Assembly (NCBI GenBank): GCA_050873965.1
Contig: JBNMJS010000003.1
Location: 1-46,956 of the forward strand
Source: UBA2883 sp050873965
GTDB lineage: Bacteria > Cyanobacteriota > Vampirovibrionia > Gastranaerophilales > Gastranaerophilaceae
DNA length: 46,956 nucleotides
Direction: 5' to 3'
Position 1 is the first letter of the stretch, and each line of letters starts with the position of its first letter. Under the pieces are notes generated by a model. That model searched no databases and was not told the DNA's origin. It worked only from the letters and a program-made list of their open reading frames with translations. The translations under genes were made by a program, and so were the position numbers. Shown piece after piece: positions 1 through 8,781 of the stretch.

Positions 1-2
1 TA

Positions 3-1322
3 AGCATAGCAAACGGCAGAATTGCAACAATGTCATTAAAGAGTTTAACACTTGCAGATAACACAACATCAAATATCGCAATTGATATGGACTTGAAAGG
101 TGGCAGAAGTGATGATGTTACAGCCGGTTCAGTAACTGGTAATGGTACATTAAATGTTAATAAAATCAATATTACAACTAACAGTAAGAGTCCAGTATCA
201 ATTACAATTCCAGGTAAGGATTCTGTAATTGGTTCTATTACAGCAAACAGAGCAGAAAGTGCAGAAGCAACATATAAATTAAAAACATTCAGAGATGAAA
301 ATGGTATCTTAAGAACAGTGGCATACGGACAAAAAGCTAAGAATGCTACAATAGCAGCACCAATTGCAGCACAAATCGGTGGATACTTAACACAAATAAA
401 TTCTTATGACCAAGCATTTGCAAACCTTGATATGGATATGCTAAAAACTGCTGAAGAAAGAAAAGCAGAAGATATGATGAACAAATATGCAGCATCAACA
501 GCAAATGCTCCAATGACATATTCAGAAAAAGATGGACTAAACTACAATTCTAAAGGATTGTGGAATAGAGCATACGCTACATTTGAAAATGTACCATTCC
601 ATAACGGACCAAGAGTAAACAATGTTGGATATGGTAACTTCTTCGGTGGCGATATGGGCAAGAAAGAATTGTCAAACGGTTGGAAACGTCAATTTAGTGC
701 ATATATCGGTTATAACGGTTCAACACAAGATTATACAAGACAAAGTATAGACCAAAACGGTGGAACAATTGGTGTAATGGAAACTTGGTATAAAGGCAAC
801 TTCTTTACATCATTGACTGCAAACGTTGGTGCAAACAATGCTGAAGCAAATACAGACTTAGGCAAAGAACGTATGGTAATGTTGATGGCAGGTATCGCAT
901 CTAAGACAGGTTATAACTTTGAATTTAAGAATGGTAAATTCATCGTACAACCAAGCATATTGTTATCATACTCATTCATACAAACATTAGGTCATGATAA
1001 TGGTTTAGGTCACCACGTTGGCTCAAACCCTATCAATGCAATTCAAGTTGCACCAGGAATCAAGTTTATTGCTAACCTTAAAAACGGATGGCAACCATAC
1101 ATTGGTGTAAATATGCGTTGGAACATAATGGATCAAGCAAGCTTCAATATTCCAGACGTGACATTACCAACATTGTCAATCAGACCATATGTTGAATACG
1201 GTGTTGGTGTACAAAAACGTTGGGGCGACAGATTTACTGGTTATGGTCAAGCAATGATAAGAAACGGTGGACGTAACGGTGTAATGCTTTCTATCGGCTT
1301 CCGTTGGGCTATTGGTAAATAG
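3..1322 (+). CDS. Autotransporter-type outer membrane beta-barrel protein, 3' part
   Basis: The frame is open to the left edge, so the true start lies outside the window; the first internal ATG is at 30. The visible part begins with a Thr/Asn-rich passenger-like stretch (about 100 residues), then a helical linker rich in Ala, Glu and Met. The last roughly 260 residues are alternating aromatic/polar strands (for example WNRAYATFEN, FSAYIGYNG, FIVQPSILLSYSF) and the protein ends in an aromatic-containing strand, GFRWAIGK. This is the layout of an autotransporter (type V secretion) translocator: a C-terminal barrel in the outer membrane that exports or displays the N-terminal passenger. That implies a diderm cell. 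The passenger's function cannot be judged because most of it is missing. The family assignment rests on architecture, not on a motif. Confidence 0.72.
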   Translation, partial: SIANGRIATMSLKSLTLADNTTSNIAIDMDLKGGRSDDVTAGSVTGNGTLNVNKINITTNSKSPVSITIPGKDSVIGSITANRAESAEATYKLKTFRDENGILRTVAYGQKAKNATIAAPIAAQIGGYLTQINSYDQAFANLDMDMLKTAEERKAEDMMNKYAASTANAPMTYSEKDGLNYNSKGLWNRAYATFENVPFHNGPRVNNVGYGNFFGGDMGKKELSNGWKRQFSAYIGYNGSTQDYTRQSIDQNGGTIGVMETWYKGNFFTSLTANVGANNAEANTDLGKERMVMLMAGIASKTGYNFEFKNGKFIVQPSILLSYSFIQTLGHDNGLGHHVGSNPINAIQVAPGIKFIANLKNGWQPYIGVNMRWNIMDQASFNIPDVTLPTLSIRPYVEYGVGVQKRWGDRFTGYGQAMIRNGGRNGVMLSIGFRWAIGK

Positions 1323-1419
1323 TGAGTTTAATTTGTTAAATTTGAATGCCTCATTTCTTCTTGAATTATTTTGCTAGTCGCAAAACGTACTTTTTGATTA
1401 TAAATTTTCACCTATCACA

Positions 1420-1484
1420 TTCGTTCGTGCCTTTGTTCAGAATAACGAAACTATTGTCATATTGAGGCTTTAGCTGAAATATCT
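1420..1484 (+). repeat. Interspersed palindromic repeat, decayed copy
   Basis: The left arm (TTCGTTCGTGCC...TTCAGAATAACGA) resembles the reverse complement of the right-hand arm of the repeat at 13250-13313. The right arm, GTCATATTGAGGCTTTAGC, matches the reverse complement of the left-hand arm there with few changes. Arms face each other, so the unit can form an imperfect stem-loop. Function unknown; this type of GTCAT...GAAG intergenic repeat is widespread in bacterial genomes. Confidence 0.5.
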
Positions 1485-1749
1485 ATTAATTTTATTATAA
1501 TATTTTCTGGACTATTCCGTCATTCATTTCATTTAATTCTTATAGTGATAGTAAGTAAAATATAGCAAATATTACGTAACTAAAAATCGGCAATAGCGGA
1601 GTGAACCGAGAATGTTAATGAAACATAATGTCGAACTGTCTGAGTGATTTTGAAACATTTAAAAATATACAAAATCACGAGTTGTGAGACTCGATTGTTG
1701 AATTATACAATTCTCGTGTGAACGGAAGCGTCGCCGAGAGTTTCTTTTG

Positions 1750-1781
1750 TTTCGTTTTCTTGTCGGCACAAGAAAATGAAA
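1750..1781. repeat. Strong intergenic hairpin
   Basis: A perfect 9-bp stem (1755-1763 with 1768-1776) around the tetraloop CGGC continues through a G.T pair to about 14 bp. There is no T-tract after it, so it is not an obvious intrinsic terminator. It is a palindromic repeat-like element of unknown role. Confidence 0.55.
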
Positions 1782-1875
1782 GTATGAATTGAGCAAATTA
1801 AATCTATCTATTTATTTTATAGATCTTTCGCTAGTATTTGTATAGTTATTATGTAATTTGCACAATTTATTGCTT

Positions 1876-1920
1876 AAGATGACGAAAATGGTGTCATATT
1901 CAGACTTTAACTGAAGTATT
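1876..1920 (+). repeat. Interspersed palindromic repeat, short decayed copy
   Basis: Contains GATGACGA followed by GTGTCATATTCAGACTTTA and CTGAAGTAT, a further diverged version of the arm seen at 1456-1484 and, inverted, at 13250-13282. Its left arm is mostly lost. Confidence 0.4.
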
Positions 1921-2042
1921 TATTATAATTAGCCAAATAATACAAGAAGAAATGAAGCATTAAAATTAAACAAATAAAATGCTGTAATGTTGCGATACTA
2001 AAGCAATATTATTTTCTTACTGTTATATATTTTTACATAGCC

Positions 2043-2071
2043 TTGACAATAGTTGCTCAAAAGAGGATAAT
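2043..2071 (+). promoter_or_regulatory. Sigma70-type promoter upstream of tig
   Basis: TTGACA (2043-2048), a 17-bp spacer and GATAAT (2066-2071) make a near-consensus promoter. Expected transcription start is about 2078, so the RNA runs into the hairpin/T-tract at 2101-2129 before reaching the trigger factor gene. Confidence 0.65.
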
Positions 2072-2100
2072 TAAGTCATACATAATATGAGAATAATAAA

Positions 2101-2129
2101 AGGGAAAATTAGATTTTCTCTTTTTTTTT
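2101..2129 (+). terminator. Intrinsic terminator or attenuator in the tig leader
   Basis: AGGGAAAAT (2101-2109), loop TAG, ATTTTCTCT (2113-2121; one G.T pair), then an uninterrupted run of Ts to 2129. It lies between the promoter at 2043 and tig. Full termination would give an RNA of about 50 nt; read-through would transcribe tig-clpP-clpX. Confidence 0.6.
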
Positions 2130-2285
2130 ATGTTTTTTATATCAATTTTTGTAGTTATTTACGTAGTCTTCTACCTAATTCAAATGGTGGAGAAATTATT
2201 ACAAAGTTGCGTAAAAATCTTGTTTGATGTACTCTTAATGTGGTTAACTAATGTATTACAATTGTATAAATTTAAAGGTGAAAAT

Positions 2286-3587
2286 ATGAAAATCGATTTT
2301 AAAAAAGACTCCCAAAATGTAGCAAGGGTAGAAATTGAAATCCCTGCAAAAGATGGCTTAAATGCTTACAATAGAGCCGTTAAAGCTTATGCTCAACACG
2401 TTAATATTCCAGGTTTTAGACGTGGTAAAGCACCAAGAAATATTGTTGAACGTCAAGTTGGTAAAGAAAGAATTATTACTGAAGCATTAGAAACATTATT
2501 GCCTTCAGCTTTCCAAGAAGTAATTCGTGAAAACAACTTAGAAGTTCTTATGCAACCAAAAGTAGAAAATTATGATTTCGAAGTTGGTAAAGATGTTAAA
2601 GTTACTGCAACTATAGAATTAAAACCAGAAGTAACTTTAAAAGAATACAAAAATATGACAGTTGATGTTGAAGAGTTCAAAACTCCAGATGATGCATTTG
2701 ACAAGTCATTAGATAATTTATTAAATCAATCTGCTAAATTAGAATTAGTAGTTGATAGAAATACAAAAGCAGATGATGTTATCGTATTTGATTTTGATGG
2801 TTATTCAAATGGTGAAAAAATCGAACATGGTGATGCAAAGAATTACACAATGGATTTAGCAAATTCAAACTTTATTCCTGGTTTTGCAGAACAACTTGTT
2901 GACAAACCATTAGATAAAGAATTTGATGTAAATGTTACATTCCCAGAAAATTATCATGAAGCTAAATTGGCTGGTCAACCTGCTACTTTCAAATGTACAA
3001 TTCACGAAATCAAAACAAGAGTTCTTCCTGAATTAACAGATGAATTTGCTCAAAAGGTTGGTCCTTTCAAAACAGTTGATGAATTGAAAGCTGATATTCA
3101 AGATTATTTAGACAAACAAAAAGAATCTGTTGATAAGAAAAATGCTGAAAAAGCAATCTTAGATAAAATTCATGATGAAGCTAAAATTGATATTCATGAA
3201 GCAATGATTAAAAGAGAAGCTGATTCTTTATTAGAAGAATACAAACAAAAACTTAAAGTTCAAGGTTTCACTTGGGAACAAGCAATTGAAGCCCAAGGCT
3301 TAGACAAGATTATGGAAACTATTAATTCTGATGCATTATTTAGAATTAAAAATTCTCTAATCATTGACAAGATTGCAAAAGAAGAAAAATTAACTGTTTC
3401 TCAAAAAGATATGACAGAAAAGTTTGATACTTTAAGTGCAGCTTATCAAATGGATAAAGAAACTTTTACAAAATATATGCTTCAAAACCCAGGAATGATT
3501 AACAACATTTCTCAACAAGTTTTGAATGAAAAAGTTATTAACTTCTTAGTTGAAAACAACAAAGTTAATTTTGTAAAAGCAAAATAA
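2286..3587 (+). CDS. tig: Trigger factor, ribosome-associated chaperone
   Basis: Trigger factor binds the ribosome exit tunnel and holds or folds nascent chains in the cytosol. The 433-residue product has the usual length. The N-terminal ribosome-binding domain carries the signature GFRRGKAPRN (about residue 42). A PPIase-like middle domain follows (VDRNTKADDVIVFDFDG, then FIPGFAEQLV), and then a charged helical C-terminal domain. I chose the ATG at 2286 because AAAGGTG sits just upstream and the protein then begins MKIDF, as the family does. The longer frame back to 2130 would add a hydrophobic leader directly after a terminator T-tract and is unlikely. It is followed by clpP 37 bp later and clpX, the classic tig-clpP-clpX order. 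Confidence 0.95.
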   Translation: MKIDFKKDSQNVARVEIEIPAKDGLNAYNRAVKAYAQHVNIPGFRRGKAPRNIVERQVGKERIITEALETLLPSAFQEVIRENNLEVLMQPKVENYDFEVGKDVKVTATIELKPEVTLKEYKNMTVDVEEFKTPDDAFDKSLDNLLNQSAKLELVVDRNTKADDVIVFDFDGYSNGEKIEHGDAKNYTMDLANSNFIPGFAEQLVDKPLDKEFDVNVTFPENYHEAKLAGQPATFKCTIHEIKTRVLPELTDEFAQKVGPFKTVDELKADIQDYLDKQKESVDKKNAEKAILDKIHDEAKIDIHEAMIKREADSLLEEYKQKLKVQGFTWEQAIEAQGLDKIMETINSDALFRIKNSLIIDKIAKEEKLTVSQKDMTEKFDTLSAAYQMDKETFTKYMLQNPGMINNISQQVLNEKVINFLVENNKVNFVKAK

Positions 3588-3624
3588 GAATGTATAATAT
3601 TAGGTAAAAGAAAGGAATTATAAT

Positions 3625-4212
3625 ATGAGTTTTGTACCTGTTGTAATTGAACAATCTAGCAGAGGTGAACGTTCATTCGATATTTTCTCTAGATTATTAA
3701 GAGAAAGAATCATCTTTTTAGGAACACAAATCGATGATATGGTTGCGAATTTAGTAGTTGCTCAATTACTATTATTGGATAGTGAAAATCCTGAAAAAGA
3801 TATTATGTTGTATATCAACAGCCCAGGTGGTAGTGTTACTGCTGGTTTTGCAATCTATGATACAATGCAACATATCAGAGCTGATGTAAGCACAATTTGT
3901 TTAGGTCAAGCTGCTTCAATGGGTGCATTCTTGTTATCATCAGGTACAAAAGGTAAGAGAATGGCTCTTCCTCACTCAAGAGTACTTATTCACCAACCAT
4001 TAGGTGGTGCTCAAGGTCAAGCTACTGATATCGAAATTCAAGCACAAGAAATCTTAAGAATTAAGAAATCTTTGAACGAAATCTTAGCATCTAACACAGG
4101 TCAAGATATCGCTAAAATTGAAAAAGATACGGATAGAGACTATATCATGACTCCAGAAGAAGCTTTAACTTATGGTATGATTGATAAAGTTATTTCAAAG
4201 GAAGCATTATAG
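3625..4212 (+). CDS. clpP: ATP-dependent Clp protease proteolytic subunit
   Basis: Serine peptidase (family S14) forming the barrel of the ClpXP protease; it degrades substrates unfolded by ClpX. At 195 residues it is of normal length. The catalytic triad is visible: Ser98 in GQAASMG, His123 in LIHQPLGG, and Asp172 in the RDYIMTPEEA segment. The oxyanion-type loop NSPGGSVTAG is intact. AGAAAGGA precedes the ATG. The gene follows tig and ends 9 bp before clpX, so the three are likely one operon. Confidence 0.97.
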   Translation: MSFVPVVIEQSSRGERSFDIFSRLLRERIIFLGTQIDDMVANLVVAQLLLLDSENPEKDIMLYINSPGGSVTAGFAIYDTMQHIRADVSTICLGQAASMGAFLLSSGTKGKRMALPHSRVLIHQPLGGAQGQATDIEIQAQEILRIKKSLNEILASNTGQDIAKIEKDTDRDYIMTPEEALTYGMIDKVISKEAL

Positions 4213-4221
4213 GAGATAGAA

Positions 4222-5511
4222 ATGTCTAATGATAGCAGATTAAAATGCTCATTTTGCGGAAAAACTCAAGACCAAGTAAAAAAACTTATTGCTGGTCCTG
4301 AAGTATATATCTGTGATGAATGTGTTGAACTTTGTAATGAAATCTTAGATGAAGAATTTTTTGAAAATAAAGAAAAAGATTCTAATTCAGAAGAAAAATC
4401 TGCAACAGATGATTTAAAATCTGTACCAAAACCACATGAAATTAAGGCTCATTTAGATGAACATATTGTTGGTCAAGATGATGCTAAAAAGGTTTTGTCG
4501 GTTGCTGTATATAACCATTACAAACGTTTAGAACACAATAAAGATACTTCTGGTGTTGAAATCCAAAAATCGAATATTTTACTTGTAGGTCCTACAGGTA
4601 GTGGTAAGACATTGTTAGCACAAACACTTGCTAAGTTCTTAGATGTACCATTTGCTGTTGCAGATGCTACAACTTTGACAGAAGCAGGTTATGTTGGTGA
4701 TGATGTTGAAAATATTCTTTTGAGATTGTATCAAAATGCTGAGTTTGATGCTTCACGTGCAGAAAAAGGTATTATTTATATCGATGAAATCGATAAAATT
4801 GCTAGAAAGTCTGAAAATACATCTATTACAAGAGATGTATCAGGTGAAGGTGTTCAACAAGCATTATTGAAAATGATTGAAGGTACTGTTGCTAATGTTC
4901 CTCCTCAAGGTGGAAGAAAACATCCTCATCAAGAGTTCATTCAAATTGATACAAGCAATATCTTGTTTATTGTTGGTGGTGCATTCGTTGACTTAGACAA
5001 GATTATTTCACATCGTGTTAAAGACGGTTCTTCAATTGGTTTTGGTGCAAAAGGTGCAGGTACAAAGGCTGAAAAAGAACTTGAATCTGCAAAAATGCTT
5101 AAAAAATTGCAACCTGAGGATTTATTGAAATTTGGTTTAATCCCAGAATTTATTGGTCGTATTCCAATTTATGCTGTACTTGATCCACTTGATGAAAAAA
5201 CATTGAAGATGATTTTGACAGAACCTAAAAATGCTGTATTGAAACAATATCAATGTTTATTGAAAATGGATGGTGTTGATTTAGAAATTGAACCAGATGC
5301 AATAGATTTGATTGCAAAAGAAGCACTTAAACGTAAAACTGGTGCTAGAGCATTGCGTTCAATTGTAGAAGAATTGATGCTAGATATTATGTATGATATT
5401 CCGTCAAAGGGTGATGTCGATAAATTCGTTGTTACTAAGAAAATGGTGGAAGAACGTAATAATGCTGAATTGATTCAATTACCGAAAAAAGATAAAGCAG
5501 AAATTGCATAA
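4222..5511 (+). CDS. clpX: ATP-dependent unfoldase ClpX
   Basis: AAA+ unfoldase that recognises substrates and feeds them to ClpP. The 429-residue protein starts with the zinc-binding domain (Cys9, Cys12, Cys31, Cys34). The Walker A motif GPTGSGKT is at 123-130, the pore loop GYVG at 156-159, and the Walker B motif IIYIDEID at 184-191. A GGRKH loop and the IGF tripeptide (in SSIGFGAKG) used to dock on ClpP follow. All key parts are intact. AGGAGA precedes the ATG. The clpP gene ends 9 bp upstream, and a hairpin terminator follows directly after the stop. Confidence 0.97.
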   Translation: MSNDSRLKCSFCGKTQDQVKKLIAGPEVYICDECVELCNEILDEEFFENKEKDSNSEEKSATDDLKSVPKPHEIKAHLDEHIVGQDDAKKVLSVAVYNHYKRLEHNKDTSGVEIQKSNILLVGPTGSGKTLLAQTLAKFLDVPFAVADATTLTEAGYVGDDVENILLRLYQNAEFDASRAEKGIIYIDEIDKIARKSENTSITRDVSGEGVQQALLKMIEGTVANVPPQGGRKHPHQEFIQIDTSNILFIVGGAFVDLDKIISHRVKDGSSIGFGAKGAGTKAEKELESAKMLKKLQPEDLLKFGLIPEFIGRIPIYAVLDPLDEKTLKMILTEPKNAVLKQYQCLLKMDGVDLEIEPDAIDLIAKEALKRKTGARALRSIVEELMLDIMYDIPSKGDVDKFVVTKKMVEERNNAELIQLPKKDKAEIA

Positions 5512-5514
5512 TAA

Positions 5515-5546
5515 AAATGGGACTGTTAAAACAGTCCTATTTTTTG
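5515..5546. terminator. Bidirectional intrinsic terminator between clpX and a converging gene
   Basis: GGACTGT (5520-5526), loop TAAA, ACAGTCC (5531-5537), with a T-rich tract on the plus side and an A-tract upstream that serves as a T-tract for the minus strand. It closes the clp operon and the convergent hypothetical gene. Confidence 0.8.
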
Positions 5547-5550
5547 TATT

Positions 5551-6438
5551 TTATTTTGCGATTTCAGGTGCTTTTTGAAAATAAGTGGCAAAATCTTTTT
5601 TATAGTCTGCTAAATTTGTGCAGTAGGCTTGTAAGTCAAAAGATACGCCCCTTTTTGATGGGTGAGTTTTTATTCCCATTGATTTATATAATGCTCTCAT
5701 AAATGTATTAGATATTGCATCACTGCCTCTTTCCCAAGGTGTAGCGTGAGCCATAATCCAACGTATTTCTGCAATATCAGAGTTTATTTTGTCTAAATGT
5801 TCTTCTGTGACTTTTTCAGGATGTTGAATATAGTCTTTTTGTAAGTTGAAATATTTTCCTCCGACTCTATCAAGTGCGTTGTTTATATGTTCTGCTTTTC
5901 CGTGGATCATTTCGCCACACTTGCAAGTAGGTGAATAGAAAATATCGGTTAAACTCATATCAAAATAAGGATTTTTTAAGGGTTCTTTTGATACTTTTGC
6001 AAAACGTTTTGCATATCCACTATATTTGTCATAACCGTGATTGTGTCCAAAAGGAGTTTGGATAGTTACATTTGCCCAAGTTCCAAGTGGACCATAACCA
6101 AAACGTGAGACTCTCAACACACCAGTATGTGTTGCAAGGTTTCTATCTGTTGATTTTGAGTTCGCAATTCTCATAGAATCGGCTATTCCACGAAGAACTG
6201 AATCTGAAGAATTATTTTTTCGTATATTTTCTACGGCATCATCAGTTATTTTTGTTACTTTTTCTGCCCACTTCATATCTTTGCCATAACCTTTGATATT
6301 GATGAAAAAATCATTAGGGCTAAATTTCAATAAAGTAGAATTTGGATTTGCAGTAAAATTTACCTTATTTATAGATTTGTTTTGTTTTTGTTGAATAACG
6401 TTGTACGTATTGAATGTTGGTTGATGTGAGATAATCAT
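5551..6438 (-). CDS. Hypothetical protein with N-terminal VNFT motif
   Basis: A 295-residue protein I cannot assign. The N-terminus is Gln/Asn-rich and contains VNFTANP near residue 26, the short motif shared with several other proteins in this window. The body is mixed alpha/beta with a Cys pair (PTCKCGEMIHG) and a C-terminal stretch IMAHATPWERGSDAISN, which looks like a conserved helix-rich domain of unknown enzyme or effector type. There is no transmembrane segment or classical signal peptide. AGGAG precedes the ATG on the minus strand. It stands alone, converging on clpX. An exported or effector role is only a guess based on the shared N-terminal motif. Confidence 0.7.
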   Translation of the reverse strand: MIISHQPTFNTYNVIQQKQNKSINKVNFTANPNSTLLKFSPNDFFINIKGYGKDMKWAEKVTKITDDAVENIRKNNSSDSVLRGIADSMRIANSKSTDRNLATHTGVLRVSRFGYGPLGTWANVTIQTPFGHNHGYDKYSGYAKRFAKVSKEPLKNPYFDMSLTDIFYSPTCKCGEMIHGKAEHINNALDRVGGKYFNLQKDYIQHPEKVTEEHLDKINSDIAEIRWIMAHATPWERGSDAISNTFMRALYKSMGIKTHPSKRGVSFDLQAYCTNLADYKKDFATYFQKAPEIAK

Positions 6439-6646
6439 ATAAACTCCTGTTTATAGATAAATGTATGTTAATATAACGGTATTTAAAGAAATTTTTTGCT
6501 AGTTTAGAATGTTATGTTAAGTTTCATAAACTTATATTAAAAAAGAAAAATAATTTTTGCAAAAAATCTTTACTATTTTCCCTATTTACAATACTATGGT
6601 AATATATTATAGAGTTAATAGACAGAATTATAAAAGAGGTTATATT

Positions 6647-7864
6647 GTGGAAAATTTAGGACCGGATATTTTTGGAAGAAAAGAACCAACACCTTCTGCT
6701 ACACCAGCAGATTCAGCAGTAAAACCGGCACCAATGGGTAGTCCGGCTAAAATTAAAGTTATCGGTGTAGGTGGTGGCGGCGGAAACGCTGTAGAAAGAA
6801 TGATTAAATCAGGACTTACAGGAGTTGAGTTCTGGATAATGAATACAGATTTACAAGTTTTAGGTTATTCTTCAGCTAAGAATAAACTACAATTAGGTTC
6901 AAAACTTACAAATGGTCTTGGTGCTGGTGGTGAACCTCAAATTGGTGAGAAGGCTGCTGAAGAAGCACAACAAGAGATTACTGCTGCTTTAGAAGGTGCT
7001 GATATGGTATTCGTAACTGCTGGTATGGGTGGTGGTACAGGTACTGGTGCTGCTCCTGTTGTTGCTAAAATTGCTAAAGATTTAGGCATTTTGACAGTTG
7101 GTGTAGTTACAAAACCATTCTCATTCGAAGGAAAACGTCGTATGGCTCAAGCTGCTCAAGGTTTAGAAAAATTGAGAGAAGCAGTGGATTCATTACTAGT
7201 TATTCCTAATGATAAATTGTTAGAAGTTGTTGATAGAAGAACTGGTGTTCAAGACGCATTCGTTGTTGTTGATGAAGTTCTATTGAGAGGTGTTAAGGGT
7301 ATCTCTGATATCATCACTATCCCAGGTTTAATCAACGTTGACTTTGCCGATGTTAGAAGTGTAATGCTTGCGTCTGGTTCAGCAATTATGGGTATCGGTC
7401 GTGGTTCAGGTGAAGGTAGAGCAATGGAAGCAGCTAAGATTGCTATCAATTCTAACTTACTTGAAACATCTATTCACGGTGCTAGTGGTTTGATTGTTAA
7501 TATTACTGGTGGTCCAGATATGACATTGTTTGAACTTACTGATGCTATTAACTTAATCAACGATGCTGTATTAGATGATGCTAAAGTTATTATCGGTACA
7601 TCAATTGATGAAGAACTTCAAGGTGAAATTTCAGTTACTGTTATTGCAACAGGTTTTGAATTAAAACCTCAATCTCCAACAATAGCAGTTCCTACAGCAA
7701 AAGAAACTACGACACCTTCAATCGATACTATTTTCTCAGGATTGAATACAAATGTTGGTGGAAATATGGCTGGTGGTATTGGTGCAAATCCTGCTCCAAC
7801 AATGCCTCAAACACCTAATATGTCATTCACTAATATTGAAATTCCTGATTTCTTAAAGAAATAG
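6647..7864 (+). CDS. ftsZ: Cell division protein FtsZ
   Basis: Tubulin-like GTPase that forms the division ring. I place the start at the GTG at 6647 (405 residues): AAAGAGGT lies just upstream, and the longer frame to 6557 adds a non-homologous tail. The Gly-rich nucleotide loop VGGGGGNAV comes first, then the tubulin signature GGGTGTG (residues 128-134) and the conserved NxDxxD-type loop (NVDFADV). A flexible Pro/Thr/Asn-rich linker follows, and the C-terminal peptide IEIPDFLKK is the docking site for FtsA/ZipA/SepF-type partners. It stands outside a dcw cluster here, with its own terminator. A weak promoter (TTTACA at 6585, TTATAG at 6607) may serve it. Confidence 0.96.
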   Translation: MENLGPDIFGRKEPTPSATPADSAVKPAPMGSPAKIKVIGVGGGGGNAVERMIKSGLTGVEFWIMNTDLQVLGYSSAKNKLQLGSKLTNGLGAGGEPQIGEKAAEEAQQEITAALEGADMVFVTAGMGGGTGTGAAPVVAKIAKDLGILTVGVVTKPFSFEGKRRMAQAAQGLEKLREAVDSLLVIPNDKLLEVVDRRTGVQDAFVVVDEVLLRGVKGISDIITIPGLINVDFADVRSVMLASGSAIMGIGRGSGEGRAMEAAKIAINSNLLETSIHGASGLIVNITGGPDMTLFELTDAINLINDAVLDDAKVIIGTSIDEELQGEISVTVIATGFELKPQSPTIAVPTAKETTTPSIDTIFSGLNTNVGGNMAGGIGANPAPTMPQTPNMSFTNIEIPDFLKK

Positions 7865-7897
7865 AATAATATTATAATAAGAAGAAAAAAGCAGACT

Positions 7898-7928
7898 AAA
7901 AAGCAGACTATTTTGTAGTCTGCTTTTT
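7898..7928 (+). terminator. Intrinsic terminator after ftsZ
   Basis: AAAGCAGACTA (7900-7910), loop TTTTG, TAGTCTGCTTT (7916-7926), then a T-run. A partial direct copy of the left arm (AAAGCAGACTA) lies just upstream at 7888-7898. Confidence 0.85.
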
Positions 7929-7948
7929 TTATAAAATATTATTTAATT

Positions 7949-8185
7949 TTACGCTATTGCGGCTCGATTAGTGTACCTCGATTTCGCTTTTATTCCGGCA
8001 CACAGATTTGCTATTCGCCCTGACATTATTAACATGTTTCTCTGTATGGCGGCGTAGTCATTCATCGCCTCCATCATCTTCTCTGGATCAACCATCGACA
8101 TACTTATATCGTGGTTATCTACTTGTTCTTTTGCGTACTTTTTTACCAATAATTGGTCAATTCTGTCTTTTGCTCCAACTGCCAT
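7949..8185 (-). CDS. Small hypothetical protein
   Basis: A 78-residue, probably helical protein with a Met-rich middle (PEKMMEAMNDYAAIQRNML). Not recognised. AGAGGA lies 7-8 bases before the ATG on the minus strand, and its coding frame is clean, which supports a real gene. It converges on ftsZ and shares the inter-genic terminator region. No signal peptide or transmembrane segment; the cell location is probably cytosolic. Confidence 0.6.
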   Translation of the reverse strand: MAVGAKDRIDQLLVKKYAKEQVDNHDISMSMVDPEKMMEAMNDYAAIQRNMLIMSGRIANLCAGIKAKSRYTNRAAIA

Positions 8186-8284
8186 AATAACTAATTCCTC
8201 TATAACTTATCCCACTTATATAAAGTTTTTTTAGTTATAAAAATTGACTTTATTGTTTGAATTGTAAACATGTTGTAACAAATA

Positions 8285-8623
8285 TTATCGTTTAAATATG
8301 AAAAATACTGCTAATATTATAAAAAAGAATCCTACAAGGTAGTTCCAACGAAATTCTTCTTTTAAATAAAGTACAGAAAAAACTGAAAAAACAATAAGCG
8401 TGATGACTTCTTGAATTGTTTTTAGTTGTGCTGCCGAATATACAGTGTGTCCAATTCGATTTGCTGGTACTTGAAAACAGTATTCAAAGAATGCTATTCC
8501 CCAACTTACAAGAATTATTACCCATAGGGCAGTACCTTTAAATTTTAAATGTCCATACCAAGCAAATGTCATAAATATATTTGAAATTGTTAATAGTACT
8601 ATTGGTAAAAAGGCCCTTAACAT
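8285..8623 (-). CDS. DUF486-type small membrane protein (DMT-like)
   Basis: A 112-residue integral membrane protein with four hydrophobic segments (about 3-22, 30-48, 68-87, 92-110). The AWYGHLKF, SWGIAFFEYCFQVPANRIG and AQLKTIQEVITL stretches are what I recognise as the DUF486 family of small four-helix proteins related to drug/metabolite transporters. Transport activity has not been shown for the family as far as I know. GGGGGA precedes the ATG. It is a single gene on the minus strand. Confidence 0.8.
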   Translation of the reverse strand: MLRAFLPIVLLTISNIFMTFAWYGHLKFKGTALWVIILVSWGIAFFEYCFQVPANRIGHTVYSAAQLKTIQEVITLIVFSVFSVLYLKEEFRWNYLVGFFFIILAVFFIFKR

Positions 8624-8781
8624 AATATTCCCCCAATTTATAATAACATAGTTTAATTTTTTATTAAAAGTATAGTATTTATAATACGTATGTTAATAAA
8701 TGTTACAACATGCTGAAACCATGAAATTGAGAGCGTTTCAAATACTTTATATATTTAAGAGAGCAAAAATAAGGAGCTGTT

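Larger units (their letters stand above)
1323..2042. other. Long non-coding stretch with degenerate repeats
   Basis: No convincing gene is seen on either strand. It holds two decayed copies of an interspersed palindromic repeat (about 1420-1484 and 1876-1920) and a strong hairpin at 1750-1781 (TTTTCTTGT-CGGC-ACAAGAAAA core, extendable by several pairs with one G.T). There are also short GC-richer patches containing GTGAAC near 1600 and 1715, and a small CGAGT...ACTCG hairpin near 1680. GC is patchier than in the flanking genes. It looks like a repeat-accumulating spacer rather than a degraded gene. Confidence 0.5.

Noticed and set aside
1557..1800. A decayed gene or structured RNA in the first intergenic region
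   Set aside because: No frame longer than a few dozen codons with plausible composition and no consistent pairing beyond local hairpins.
2130..2285. N-terminal extension of trigger factor from an ATG at 2130
   Set aside because: It begins right after the terminator T-run, is hydrophobic, has no ribosome site, and the family start MKIDF at 2286 has AAAGGTG upstream.
6557..6646. Longer FtsZ start at 6557
   Set aside because: No ribosome site and no similarity to FtsZ; the GTG at 6647 has AAAGAGGT.
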